Shown here: positions 16,477-24,597 of the stretch, piece by piece | How the letters are laid out: every line of letters begins with the position of its first letter | How positions within the stretch are numbered: the first letter of the stretch is position 1 | Source of the DNA: Chloroflexota bacterium | GTDB lineage: Bacteria; Chloroflexota; Dormibacteria; Dormibacterales; Dormibacteraceae | Direction of reading: 5' to 3' | Assembly (NCBI GenBank): GCA_005881025.1 | Contig: VBFO01000045.1 | Span: forward strand, 1 to 48,899 | Length of the DNA: 48,899 bases | Notes under the pieces: model-generated | What the model was told of the DNA's origin: nothing | What the model saw: only the letters and a program-made list of their open reading frames with translations | The model's database searches: none | Made by a program: the position numbers and the translations under genes

Positions 16477-17058
16477 TTGATAGTGGGTCTCGGCAACCCC
16501 GAGACCGAGTATGCAGACACCCGACACAACCTCGGTTTCGCCTGCGTGCGCGAGCTGGCGCGCCGGTTGGGCGCCGGCGTGACCAGGAAGCGATGGCGCT
16601 CTCTGGCCGGACATTCGGAAGGAAGCAAGGTGTGGCTGGTGCTGCCGCAGACGTACATGAACCTCTCGGGCCAGGCTGTGTCCGCGGCCGTGCGCGACAC
16701 CGGCGTCGAGCCGGCACGCGTGTGGGTCGTGCACGACGAGCTTGACCTGCCACTGTGCAGGCTGCGAATCCGGCGCGGCGGCTCCGGCGCCGGGCACAAC
16801 GGGGTGCTGTCGCTGATCTCCTCGCTCGGCACGCCGGACTTCGTGCGGTTCAGGGTTGGCATCGGAAAGCCGGCACGCAGCAGCGGTGCGGGCCGCCGCT
16901 ATGTGCTCGGCAGGTTCACCAAGGCCGAGGCCGAGCGCCTGGAGAAGGTCGTGTCAGGAGTCGCCGACTCACTCGAGCTCGCCCTCGAGTCGGGGCTCGA
17001 GCGGGCGATGGAGAGGTACAACCGCGCCGGCGCGCTTGGCTGCGAGGAGCTTGCTTGA
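16477..17058 (+). CDS. pth: Peptidyl-tRNA hydrolase
   Basis: Cleaves peptidyl-tRNA released from stalled ribosomes, recycling tRNA. From TTG 16477 the protein is 193 residues, close to the E. coli length, and begins right at the first strand (IVGLGNP). An upstream TTG at 16432 would add 15 residues. Conserved sites are present: the catalytic His in TRHNLGF (residue ~17), PQTYMNLSG, HDELDLP and GAGHNGVLSL. The usual 'GNPG' is GNPE here, a minor change. The last codon overlaps the mfd start (TTGA). Confidence 0.92.
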   Translation: MIVGLGNPETEYADTRHNLGFACVRELARRLGAGVTRKRWRSLAGHSEGSKVWLVLPQTYMNLSGQAVSAAVRDTGVEPARVWVVHDELDLPLCRLRIRRGGSGAGHNGVLSLISSLGTPDFVRFRVGIGKPARSSGAGRRYVLGRFTKAEAERLEKVVSGVADSLELALESGLERAMERYNRAGALGCEELA

Positions 17059-20000
17059 CAGCGATCTGGGAGTCCTCGCTTGGCGCCGCTCCGGAGCTCA
17101 TGCGGTGGCTGAACGAGCCGGCTGGTCGCCTGAGCATCGCAAGGCTTCCGCGCGCGGCGTGGCCGATCGTGGTCGGGTCGATCGCGCGATCCACATTGGC
17201 GAGTGGGCGCCCGCTGTTGGTGTTGGTCCAGTCGCCGGACCGCTTTGCAGAGGAGCTGCGGCCGTGGCTCGCCGGACGGCCATCGACGGTGGTGTTCGCG
17301 GAGGTGGCTGTTTCTTTTCTCGACCGCCCGCCCGCGTTTGACCCCGCGGTCAGCCGGAGACTCGAGGCGGTGGCGGCGCTGGCTGCGGATGGGAACCGAG
17401 AGCGCAGCGTGGTGGTGTCGTCCAGGCGCGCGTGCACGCGCATGACCATCTCGCCGGACGACGAGCGCGGACGGACGATCGAGCTTGCGCCTGGAGGTGG
17501 GCCGGACCCGGTGACCGTCGCCGAGCGGTTGGTCGAGCTCGGCTACGCGAGGGAGCCACTCGTCGAAGAGGTGAGCCAGTTCTCGCTTCGAGGCGGAATC
17601 CTCGACGTCTTTCCCGCGGGCGCCGACTCGCCGGTGCGGGCCGAGTGGCTCGGCGACACCATCGACACGCTGCGCGTGTTCGACCCTGAGAACCAGAGGT
17701 CGGTGATGGGTGTGTCGCGGGTGGTAGTGCACGCAGGCAAGGAGCTGCTCATCGGGCCGCAGCGCGGGTCACTGGCGGTGAGGCGGATCCGGGAGGGCCT
17801 GGACCTCGAGTCACTGCGGGCGGACGTGAGGTCGGATTGGGAGGACGACCTGACACGCCTGGAGGCGGGTGCGTCGTTTCCTGGCGTTGAGTTCTACTCC
17901 GCCTACCTCGAGCCTGGCTTGCCATCACTGCTGGACCACGTCACACCTGAGACGCTCGTGCTCGATCTCGAGCCTCGGCGACAGCTCGCCGACGTGCACG
18001 CGATCCACGAAGAGACAGCCATGCTGGCGGCCGCCGAGGCCTCCAACGGCGAGCTGCCGAAGGGGTTCCAGCTGCCGATGATCTCGGTCGACAGGCTGGC
18101 GCTCGACGCGCGGGGGGGTGTGATCGAGGTCTCGGCGGGCGAATCGCATCCGGGTGCGCTCGACCTGGGTTGGGCTGATGCGGAACCGCTGGTAGGAAGG
18201 GCGCACCCCATGGCGGATGTTGCCGCGATGGCCGAGTCCGCGAGCGTGATCGTGGCCACCGAGCAGTCGGAGCGAGTCCAGGCCCGGATGGAGGCCGAGA
18301 AGGTGCGCACCTCGCTCGCGAAAGTCGACCTGGACCTGGACCTGGACCTGGCGCCCGGGCTGAGCCTCGCCGACATCGACATCGCTGCGGGAGCGTCGCA
18401 GCCGGCCATCGGGTTCCATCTGGTCACCGATTCGGAGCTCTTCGGACGTGTGCGGCGACCGGCGCGAAAGGGCCCGGGCTCGCGCCAGCGTGCAGCCGAC
18501 CTCACCCGCGAGTTCACGCTCGATTTCGCCCCCGGCGAGCTGGTGGTTCACGTCGACCACGGCATCGCCCGCTTTGGCGGTATGCGGCTCATCGAATCCG
18601 ATGGAGCGCATCGTGAATACCTGGAGCTCGAGTACGCCGAGGGCGACCGGCTCTTCGTACCGGTCGAGAGCCTGGACCGGGTGCAGAAGTACCTCGGCGG
18701 TGAAGGCCAGCCGACGTTGCACCGTCTCGGTACTGGCGATTGGAGCCGAGCCAGAAGTCGCGCCAAGCGCGTGGTGCAGGACGTGGCGGAGGACCTGCTC
18801 AAGATCTACGCACAGCGGGAGGCTCGAGCCGGGATCGCGTTCACGCCCGACACCGCCTGGCAGCAAGAGCTCGAGGCTTCCTTCCCGTACGAGGAGACAC
18901 CCGACCAGCTGAGTGCGCTGGCCGAGATCAAGGCGGACATGGAGTCCGACCGGCCGATGGATCGACTCCTGTGCGGAGACGTCGGCTTCGGCAAGACCGA
19001 GCTGGCGCTGCGCGCCGCATTCAAGGCCGCGATGAGCGGGAAGCAAACCGCGCTGCTCGCTCCGACCACCGTGCTGGCTCAGCAGCACTTCCACGTTTTC
19101 AGAGAGCGACTGAGCAAGTTTCCGGTCACGGTCGAGATGCTTTCGCGCTTCGTGGACGAAGAGACGCAGGCGCAGACGGTTGAGGGTTTGAGGTCGGGCC
19201 AGGTCGACGTGGTGATCGGGACGCACCGCATCCTGCAAAAGGACGTGCGCTTCAAGAACCTCGGGCTCCTGATCGTCGATGAGGAGCACAGGTTCGGGGT
19301 CATGCAGAAGGAGCGCCTGAAGAAGCTCCGCACCCAGCTGGACGTGCTCTCACTGTCGGCGACGCCGATCCCTCGCACCCTTCACATGGCCGTCGGCGGC
19401 ATCCGCGACATGAGCGTGATTCAGACACCGCCCGAGGAGCGCCAGCCGATCAAGACCTACGTAACAGCCGACCTCGACGACATGGTGCAGGAGGTGATTT
19501 CCAGGGAGCTTCAGCGCGGCGGGCAGGTTTACTACGTGCACAACCGCGTCCGAACAATTCAGAAAGCCGCCGAACGCGTGCGTCGCCTAGTGCCGAAAGC
19601 GCGGGTTGCCATCGGTCACGGGCAGATGGCGGAAGACGAGCTGGCCAGGGTGATGGTGGACTTCGAGGCCGCCAAGTTCGACGTGCTCGTCTGCACGACC
19701 ATCATCGAGTCGGGTCTCGACATCCCCAACGTGAACACGATAGTGGTCGAGCGCTCGGATCGTTTCGGGCTCGCGCAGCTCTACCAGCTGCGCGGCCGCG
19801 TCGGCCGCTCGGGCCGCCGGGCGTACTCGTACTTTCTTTACGATCCGCGCCGCTCTCTCACCGAAGGCGCCGACAAACGCCTGGACGTCATCTCCGGCCT
19901 GCACGAGCTGGGTCAGGGATTCAAGATCGCTCTGCGGGACCTGGAGATCAGGGGCGCTGGGAACCTGCTGGGCACCGAACAGCATGGGGCCATCGCCGCC

Positions 20001-20552
20001 GTCGGCTTCGAGATGTACCTGCAGATGCTTCAAAGCGCCGTGTCCGTGCTTCGGAGTGGGGCGGACGAGACCGCGATCAGCGACGTGCTGTCGACTGCCG
20101 AGATGAACCTCGACCTGCCGCTCGACCACTTCATCCCACGCTCGTACATCCGCGACGAAAAGCTCAGGCTCGCCGCCTACCGTCAGCTTGCCGCCACCGA
20201 GGAGGAGGCAGAGCTCGACGCGGTGCTGAGGTCGCTGATCGACAGGTATGGCCCGGGCCCCGATCAGCTCGACAACCTCGTCTACTCGCTTCGAGTCAAG
20301 CTGCGAGGTCACCGTCTGGGCCTGCGCGGGGTGATCGCGGAAGGGCACGACATCGTGATCAGGGTTGATCCCGAGCGGGTGCTGGACGTCGACGAGCTGC
20401 TGCGGCGCATGCCGGGTCGCCTCGCGATCGGACCGAACCGGATCAAGATGCGACGTCAGGGTGAGGGATGGATGGAGGACCTGCTCACGCTGCTGGCGGA
20501 GATGACTGAGCTCTACGCAATGGTGCCGGCCGCACCAGTGCCGGCCCAGTGA
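17055..20552 (+). CDS. mfd: Transcription-repair coupling factor Mfd
   Basis: ATP-driven translocase that removes stalled RNA polymerase from damaged DNA and recruits UvrA. From TTG 17055 (TTGA overlap with pth) it is 1165 residues, the normal size. The N-terminal UvrB-like part includes SQFSLRGGILDVFP. A CarD-like RNA-polymerase-interaction domain starts near FAPGELVVHVDHGIARF. Helicase motifs follow: GDVGFGKTE (Walker A), DEEHRFG (Walker B), SATPIPRTL, and the RecG/Mfd-specific TRG segment QLRGRVGRSGR. A C-terminal UvrA-binding module ends the protein. Oddity: a perfect hexanucleotide run (GACCTG repeats, ~18328-18349) encodes DLDLDLDL in a linker before the CarD-like domain. Confidence 0.95.
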   Translation: MTAIWESSLGAAPELMRWLNEPAGRLSIARLPRAAWPIVVGSIARSTLASGRPLLVLVQSPDRFAEELRPWLAGRPSTVVFAEVAVSFLDRPPAFDPAVSRRLEAVAALAADGNRERSVVVSSRRACTRMTISPDDERGRTIELAPGGGPDPVTVAERLVELGYAREPLVEEVSQFSLRGGILDVFPAGADSPVRAEWLGDTIDTLRVFDPENQRSVMGVSRVVVHAGKELLIGPQRGSLAVRRIREGLDLESLRADVRSDWEDDLTRLEAGASFPGVEFYSAYLEPGLPSLLDHVTPETLVLDLEPRRQLADVHAIHEETAMLAAAEASNGELPKGFQLPMISVDRLALDARGGVIEVSAGESHPGALDLGWADAEPLVGRAHPMADVAAMAESASVIVATEQSERVQARMEAEKVRTSLAKVDLDLDLDLAPGLSLADIDIAAGASQPAIGFHLVTDSELFGRVRRPARKGPGSRQRAADLTREFTLDFAPGELVVHVDHGIARFGGMRLIESDGAHREYLELEYAEGDRLFVPVESLDRVQKYLGGEGQPTLHRLGTGDWSRARSRAKRVVQDVAEDLLKIYAQREARAGIAFTPDTAWQQELEASFPYEETPDQLSALAEIKADMESDRPMDRLLCGDVGFGKTELALRAAFKAAMSGKQTALLAPTTVLAQQHFHVFRERLSKFPVTVEMLSRFVDEETQAQTVEGLRSGQVDVVIGTHRILQKDVRFKNLGLLIVDEEHRFGVMQKERLKKLRTQLDVLSLSATPIPRTLHMAVGGIRDMSVIQTPPEERQPIKTYVTADLDDMVQEVISRELQRGGQVYYVHNRVRTIQKAAERVRRLVPKARVAIGHGQMAEDELARVMVDFEAAKFDVLVCTTIIESGLDIPNVNTIVVERSDRFGLAQLYQLRGRVGRSGRRAYSYFLYDPRRSLTEGADKRLDVISGLHELGQGFKIALRDLEIRGAGNLLGTEQHGAIAAVGFEMYLQMLQSAVSVLRSGADETAISDVLSTAEMNLDLPLDHFIPRSYIRDEKLRLAAYRQLAATEEEAELDAVLRSLIDRYGPGPDQLDNLVYSLRVKLRGHRLGLRGVIAEGHDIVIRVDPERVLDVDELLRRMPGRLAIGPNRIKMRRQGEGWMEDLLTLLAEMTELYAMVPAAPVPAQ

Positions 20553-20559
20553 GAAGGCC

Positions 20560-21366
20560 GTGACAGAATCAAGGTCAGTGTCGAAATCAGAGGAGCCGCC
20601 GTACTCGCCCGGTCTGGGCGCGCTGTTCGAAGTCGTCGCGCGCCTGCGCGCTCCCGGGGGATGTCCCTGGGATCGTGAGCAGACGCACGAGTCTCTCCGT
20701 CCTTATCTGTTGGAAGAGACCTACGAGGTTCTGGAGGCGATCGACGCCGGAGACGACGAGAAGCTCAAGGAAGAGCTCGGTGACCTGTTGCTTCAAGTCG
20801 CGATGCACGCGGAGATAGCCGCCGAGCAGGGTCGCTTCAACGCGGTGCAGGTTTCGGAAGGTGCCGCCGCGAAGATGGTTGCGCGCCATCCCCATGTCTT
20901 CGGGGACACGGCGGTGGCTGATGCGGACGAGGTGCTTCGGAACTGGGAGCACAACAAGGCGAAGGAAGCGCAGAGCTCCGGCCGCGAAGGCGAGTCCGTC
21001 GTCGACCGCGTACCGAACACTCTGCCTGCGCTCGCGTGGGCCCTGGGCCTTCAGAAACGGGCTGCCCGCGTGGGGTTCGAGTTTGCATCGCCGGCCCAGG
21101 CCGCTGAGGCGGTGGCCGAAGAGGCTCGCGAGCTGGCCGAGGCGGCCGACCCCGAGGCGGCATTCGTCGAGGTCGGCGATCTTCTCTTCGCGATCGTCTC
21201 GCTGGCCCGCCGGATGAAGGTCAACCCCGAGGATGCGTTGCGGGTCTCTGGACAGCGGTTCAGAAAGCGGTTCGGTCAGCTGGAGTCATCGCTGGCTCTG
21301 GAGGGTTTGAGCTTTCGCGAGCTCGAGCCCGATGACCTCGCTCGACGGTGGGAGAAGTCCCGCTAA
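20560..21366 (+). CDS. mazG: MazG nucleoside triphosphate pyrophosphohydrolase
   Basis: House-cleaning enzyme hydrolysing NTPs/dNTPs to monophosphates. 268 residues with two MazG-fold halves. The N-terminal half has CPWDREQTHESL, EETYEVLEAID and EELGDLLLQV (the EExxE...ExxD metal site). The C-terminal half repeats it with EEARELAEA and VEVGDLLFAI. Start GTG 20560 has GAGAAGG just upstream; GTG 20578 is an alternative. It follows mfd after 7 bases, so it is probably in the same transcript. The mfd-mazG-FtsB-like order occurs in several Gram-positive lineages. Confidence 0.93.
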   Translation: MTESRSVSKSEEPPYSPGLGALFEVVARLRAPGGCPWDREQTHESLRPYLLEETYEVLEAIDAGDDEKLKEELGDLLLQVAMHAEIAAEQGRFNAVQVSEGAAAKMVARHPHVFGDTAVADADEVLRNWEHNKAKEAQSSGREGESVVDRVPNTLPALAWALGLQKRAARVGFEFASPAQAAEAVAEEARELAEAADPEAAFVEVGDLLFAIVSLARRMKVNPEDALRVSGQRFRKRFGQLESSLALEGLSFRELEPDDLARRWEKSR

Positions 21367-21395
21367 CCACATCAACCTACAAACCGGTACCCCTT

Positions 21396-21404
21396 TGCTA
21401 TAGT
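21396..21404 (+). promoter_or_regulatory. Extended -10 promoter for the FtsB-like gene
   Basis: TGCTATAGT matches an extended -10 (TGnTATAAT with one change), about 43 bases before the ATG. The -35 region (CCTACA at ~21376) is weak. Predicted from sequence alone. Confidence 0.4.
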
Positions 21405-21446
21405 CGGCATCCTTCACAACACGTCGCTGCAGCAAACGATTTAGCA

Positions 21447-21803
21447 ATGAGATACACCACCACTCTCACTGTTCCCGGCGGGGCACGGGCGCGCGGAGTT
21501 GGCGCTCGAAGATTCGTCATCCTGATCGCGCTGCTCGGTTTTGTCGCATGGATGGCTTTCGCCTATGCGCAGGAGGCGTACCTCGCGCACAGGCTGAGCC
21601 AGCAAGCCTCGGACCTGCGGCACCAGAACGCCCTCATCGCAGCGCAAAACCAGGGCTACCACAAAGATGTCCAGGCGATCACCAATGGTGCCGCCGACGA
21701 GGAGGAGGCCCGGCTCAACGGCTACTCCAGGCCCAACGAGCGCCTGTATCTGGTCACCGCGACACCGGCGCCGGCGGCGCCGTCACCCAGCCCCAAGCCC
21801 TGA
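21447..21803 (+). CDS. FtsB/DivIC-like septum formation initiator
   Basis: 118 residues. A basic N-terminus (1-22) is followed by one membrane helix (~23-43), a coiled-coil-prone stretch (44-78) and the EEEARLNGYSRPNERLYLV block, which matches the C-terminal 'E..AR..G...p.E..y' block of FtsB/DivIC proteins. It ends in a Pro/Ala/Ser tail. Such proteins join FtsL and FtsQ/DivIB in the divisome and help activate septal peptidoglycan synthesis. ATG 21447 excludes an extra 33 codons that would overlap mazG. No clear ribosome site is visible. Confidence 0.78.
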   Translation: MRYTTTLTVPGGARARGVGARRFVILIALLGFVAWMAFAYAQEAYLAHRLSQQASDLRHQNALIAAQNQGYHKDVQAITNGAADEEEARLNGYSRPNERLYLVTATPAPAAPSPSPKP

Positions 21804-21807
21804 CCGG

Positions 21808-21828
21808 CCGGCCCAAAAAAAGGGCCGG
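21808..21828. repeat. Perfect hairpin between the FtsB-like gene and tRNA-fMet
   Basis: CCGGCCC (21808-21814), seven A, then GGGCCGG (21822-21828): a perfect 7-bp stem with an A7 loop, directly after the FtsB-like stop and one base before the tRNA -10 box. There is no T-tract on the plus side, so it is not a standard terminator. It occupies the place where a -35 box would be expected. Confidence 0.6.
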
Positions 21829-21829
21829 G

Positions 21830-21835
21830 TATAAT
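21830..21835 (+). promoter_or_regulatory. -10 box of the initiator tRNA gene
   Basis: TATAAT, a perfect consensus -10. Only six bases (21836-21841) separate it from the tRNA 5' end, so the expected transcription start falls at or next to the mature tRNA +1. No -35 consensus is present; a hairpin lies there. Confidence 0.6.
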
Positions 21836-21841
21836 CGAAAT

Positions 21842-21916
21842 CGCGGAGTGGAGCAGCGGCAGCTCGTCGGGCTCATAACCCGAAGGTCCTTGGTTCGAAT
21901 CCAAGCTCCGCAACCA
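21842..21916 (+). tRNA. Initiator tRNA-fMet (CAT), CCA encoded
   Basis: 75 bases including encoded CCA. The acceptor arms CGCGGAG (21842-21848) and CTCCGCA (21906-21912) pair except for C1 and A72, the unpaired first position that marks bacterial initiator tRNA for formylation and keeps it off EF-Tu. The anticodon stem has GGG/CCC around CTCATAA, the three G-C pairs needed for P-site entry. The D stem is GAGC/GCTC and the T arm CTTGG-TTCGAAT-CCAAG. These features separate it clearly from elongator tRNA-Met. Confidence 0.95.
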
Positions 21917-22008
21917 ATGACCAATTCGTGAGGGGCTCCCGCGGGGTCCCTCTTTTCTGTCTCAGGCCGGGGGCGCCCGTTTAGCATTCGGCAATCCACA
22001 GCATCCCC

Positions 22009-24282
22009 TTGCGCCAATGCACCGTCGTGGTACTCCTTGTTGCCGCGATCCCGTTGGCCACGACGGCCATCAACGCCGGCGCGAGCCCTGGATGGGCGAT
22101 CACCTCGACCGCAAACCCGCCCGTTCCCAACGGCTCGATGGCGGCGGTCAGCTGCGGGAGCAGTACCGCCTGCATCGCCGTCGGCTCGTACGCCTCGAGC
22201 TCCGGCAGCTCAGCACCCTTTGCCGAGTCTCGAGCCGGCACCACGTGGACGCTGCAAAACGTACCTGTTCCGGCTGGTGCCGTCGCATCATTTTTCAACG
22301 CCGTCTCATGCGTCTCGGCCACCTCCTGCACGGCGGTCGGCTACTTGACCAACAGCGTGGGCACGCACCTTCCAATCGCCGAGCATTGGGACGGAACCAG
22401 CTGGTCGGTCCAGCCGATCAACGGCGAGCCAGGCGCGAGCGTGACGGAGCTGTGGGGGATCTCATGCGTCTCATCTAGCGCTTGCATCGCGGTCGGCAGC
22501 TACGCTGCGAGCTCCGGTCGGCTCACCTTTGCAGAAGCCTGGGACGGCAATTCGTGGTCGGTTCAGTCGACACCTGATCCTCCGCAGTCGACGGCCCACC
22601 TCAGGGGTGTTGCCTGCTCTTCGTCGACCAGGTGCATCGCGGTCGGCAGCTCGACCTCGAGCTACACGGGCCGGACATCGACCCTGGCCGAGCACTGGGA
22701 CGGCACAACATGGAGGATCCAGTCGATGCCGAACCTGGGCGGCGTAGCCGAGTTGAGCAGCGTGGCCTGCTTCACGGCCATCTTCTGGGGCACGTCCTGC
22801 ATAGCTGTCGGCTACTTCAACTCGGGCAGTTTCACCGGTGGCCTCCCGCTCACCCTTGCCGAGCTGTGGTGGGGTGGCAGGTGGAGGCTCCTGGCCGCAG
22901 CGAACCCCGCCGGCACGATCGGCGCCTTCCTCGACGGCGTGTCCTGCAGTGGGCTTGGCGTCTGCGCCGCCGTGGGGTATTACGAGCCAGGCTCCGGCTC
23001 TGCGCCCATCCTTCCTTTGAGCGAAACCTGGGACAGCCGAGCCGGGTCCTCACGATGGTTCATCGGCACCACGCCAAGCCCAAGCGGCACGCTCAACGCC
23101 CTGTTCGAAGGAATCGCGTGTCCACAGCCGGCGTCGTGCGTCGCAGTGGGCTACTACGCGCAGACAGGTGCGGGCCCGGCAGGGGCCCGAGCGAACACCC
23201 TCGCCGAGGCGTCGAGTGGCGGCACGTGGTCCATCGAACCAAATCCCAATCCGCCGGGATCGATGGGCGCGGGCCTGAACGGGATTTCCTGCCCGGCCGC
23301 GAATGCTTGCGAAGCCATCGGCTTCTACGCCGACCCATCGGGCAATCTGGCGACCCTGGCTGAAAGCTGGGACGGCACCCAGTGGGCCACGCAGGCAAGT
23401 CCCAATCCGACATCACCCAGCTCGGCGACCACTGCGGTTTCGTGTCCAGCGGCCACCACCTGCATGGCGGTCGGCAATTACTACAACGGTTCGGCTTCGC
23501 AGGTTTTCAGCGAGAGCTGGAATGGGACCTCATGGTCGATCCAGTCCACACCAGGGCCCTCAGGTGCGGTCGACGCGCATCTGACCTCGATCTCGTGCCC
23601 GTCAGCAACTGATTGCACGGCGGCGGGCTATTACTCGACCACGGGAAGCAACGAGCTGCCCCTGGCGGAGCTCTGGAATGGCTCGGCCTGGTCGATCCAG
23701 TCCATGCCGATCCCTTCCGGCTCGCTGACCGCGGTGCTGGAGGCGGTTTCCTGCTCGTCCAGCGGCGCATGCGTGGCGGTCGGGTACTACAGCGCGTCCT
23801 CGAGCGGTGGAACGCTGGCCGAGAGCTGGGACGGCGGCGCATGGTCGATCCTGCCAACGGCCAAACCCAACGGCTTCTCGGGTAGTTTCACCGCGGTCAG
23901 CTGCCTGTCCGCCACGTCCTGCGAATCCGTCGGAGGATTCAATCCCGGCACTGGATACCCGACGCCGTTTGCGGCGAGCTGGAATGGTTCGACCTGGACG
24001 ATCCAGAGCATGCCGACACCGGGCGGCTCCCTGCTGTCCGGGGCGACCGCGCTCTCATGCACTTCCAGCTCGAACTGCACGGCAGTCGGGTACTACGAGG
24101 CGAGCTCCTCGTTCGAGTACTTCACCCTGGCCGAATCCTGGAACGGCGCGTCTTGGTCGGTCGCGGCCACGCCAAACCCTCCGGGGCCTGCCGGCTCCCG
24201 GCTCTTTGGGGTTGCTTGTCCCACCAGCTGTATGGCCGTCGGGCGCGGAAACGGCGAGACCCTGGCGATGTCCGACGGCTGA
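22009..24282 (+). CDS. Secreted protein of 14 Cys-pair repeats
   Basis: 757 residues. After a hydrophobic N-terminus typical of a signal peptide (about 5-25) the whole protein is 14 modules of ~50 residues. Each has a core like VSC-(5-7)-C-x-AVG, then a Gly/Ser-rich segment, then LAEsWdGtsWsvQstPnP. The paired Cys in each unit suggest one disulfide per module outside the cell. The regular beta-turn pattern suggests a propeller-like or solenoid fold; I know similar repeats from Actinobacteria and Chloroflexota, without assigned function. There is no sorting signal or C-terminal helix, so it is probably released or bound non-covalently. TTG 22009 has little ribosome-site support; GTG 22027 is an alternative. 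It sits between two tRNA genes in an otherwise housekeeping stretch. Confidence 0.8.
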   Translation: MRQCTVVVLLVAAIPLATTAINAGASPGWAITSTANPPVPNGSMAAVSCGSSTACIAVGSYASSSGSSAPFAESRAGTTWTLQNVPVPAGAVASFFNAVSCVSATSCTAVGYLTNSVGTHLPIAEHWDGTSWSVQPINGEPGASVTELWGISCVSSSACIAVGSYAASSGRLTFAEAWDGNSWSVQSTPDPPQSTAHLRGVACSSSTRCIAVGSSTSSYTGRTSTLAEHWDGTTWRIQSMPNLGGVAELSSVACFTAIFWGTSCIAVGYFNSGSFTGGLPLTLAELWWGGRWRLLAAANPAGTIGAFLDGVSCSGLGVCAAVGYYEPGSGSAPILPLSETWDSRAGSSRWFIGTTPSPSGTLNALFEGIACPQPASCVAVGYYAQTGAGPAGARANTLAEASSGGTWSIEPNPNPPGSMGAGLNGISCPAANACEAIGFYADPSGNLATLAESWDGTQWATQASPNPTSPSSATTAVSCPAATTCMAVGNYYNGSASQVFSESWNGTSWSIQSTPGPSGAVDAHLTSISCPSATDCTAAGYYSTTGSNELPLAELWNGSAWSIQSMPIPSGSLTAVLEAVSCSSSGACVAVGYYSASSSGGTLAESWDGGAWSILPTAKPNGFSGSFTAVSCLSATSCESVGGFNPGTGYPTPFAASWNGSTWTIQSMPTPGGSLLSGATALSCTSSSNCTAVGYYEASSSFEYFTLAESWNGASWSVAATPNPPGPAGSRLFGVACPTSCMAVGRGNGETLAMSDG

Positions 24283-24373
24283 GGTCGGGCCGCAGGCCGC
24301 CTGGTGGCTTTGAATACAATTGCAAAAGGACGTCGGAAGAATCCGACCGCTCCGGAAATCTGATCTCTGCTAC

Positions 24374-24404
24374 GGAGCCGGGGGTTCTCGGCTCCTCTGC
24401 TTTT
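24374..24404 (+). terminator. Hairpin with short T run upstream of a tiny basic gene
   Basis: GGAGCCG (24374-24380) and CGGCTCC (24389-24395) form a perfect 7-bp stem with an 8-base loop. TTTT follows at 24401-24404. It may end the repeat-protein transcript or act as an attenuator for the next small gene, whose GGAGG ribosome site starts right after the T run. Confidence 0.45.
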
Positions 24405-24413
24405 GGAGGCATC

Positions 24414-24497
24414 CTGAACAAGAGAAAGCGGGTCGCGCTCGCCAAGCGAAGGCTGAAGAAGAGAAAGCTGAAGGCACGCGCCGCGGCCTCGCGGTAG
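24414..24497 (+). CDS. Putative 27-residue, very basic protein with a non-standard start
   Basis: A short frame encoding NKRKRVALAKRRLKKRKLK and then an Ala/Arg tail, ending at TAG 24495. About half of the residues are Lys or Arg, like the smallest ribosomal proteins (bS22/AURKAIP1-type or THX-like), though I cannot match it to one of them. A good GGAGG (24405-24409) lies just before it, but the frame has no ATG, GTG or TTG: candidates are CTG 24414 (4-base spacing) or ATC 24411. It ends 24 bases before a tRNA gene. It could be a translation-related protein controlled by a weak start, or chance. Confidence 0.4.
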   Translation: MNKRKRVALAKRRLKKRKLKARAAASR

Positions 24498-24521
24498 GAT
24501 TCGGCCGCTCTCGGCCGCGCT

Positions 24522-24597
24522 GGTGCCGTAGCTCAGGTGGTAGAGCGCGCGACTCATAATCGCGTTGTCGCTGGTTCGAGTCCAGCCGGCACCACCA
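24522..24597 (+). tRNA. tRNA with CAT anticodon, probably tRNA-Ile2 (lysidine type), CCA encoded
   Basis: 76 bases. The acceptor GGTGCCG/CGGCACC is fully paired, so it is not the initiator. The D arm is GCTC...GAGC, the anticodon arm CGCGA-CTCATAA-TCGCG, and the T arm GCTGG-TTCGAGT-CCAGC, followed by A73 and CCA. The anticodon stem and T arm closely match E. coli tRNA-Ile2 (ileX), whereas E. coli elongator tRNA-Met has CATCA/TGATG. The adjacent gene is tilS, whose enzyme turns the C of this anticodon into lysidine so the tRNA reads AUA. Elongator tRNA-Met remains possible. Confidence 0.85.

Noticed and set aside
21842-24597. Genomic island integrated at the tRNA-fMet 3' end
   Set aside because: No integrase and no second copy of the tRNA 3' end as an attachment site; the second tRNA has a different sequence.
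24522-24597. Second tRNA called as elongator tRNA-Met
   Set aside because: Not excluded, but the anticodon stem and T arm fit tRNA-Ile2 better and tilS is adjacent, so Ile2 is preferred.
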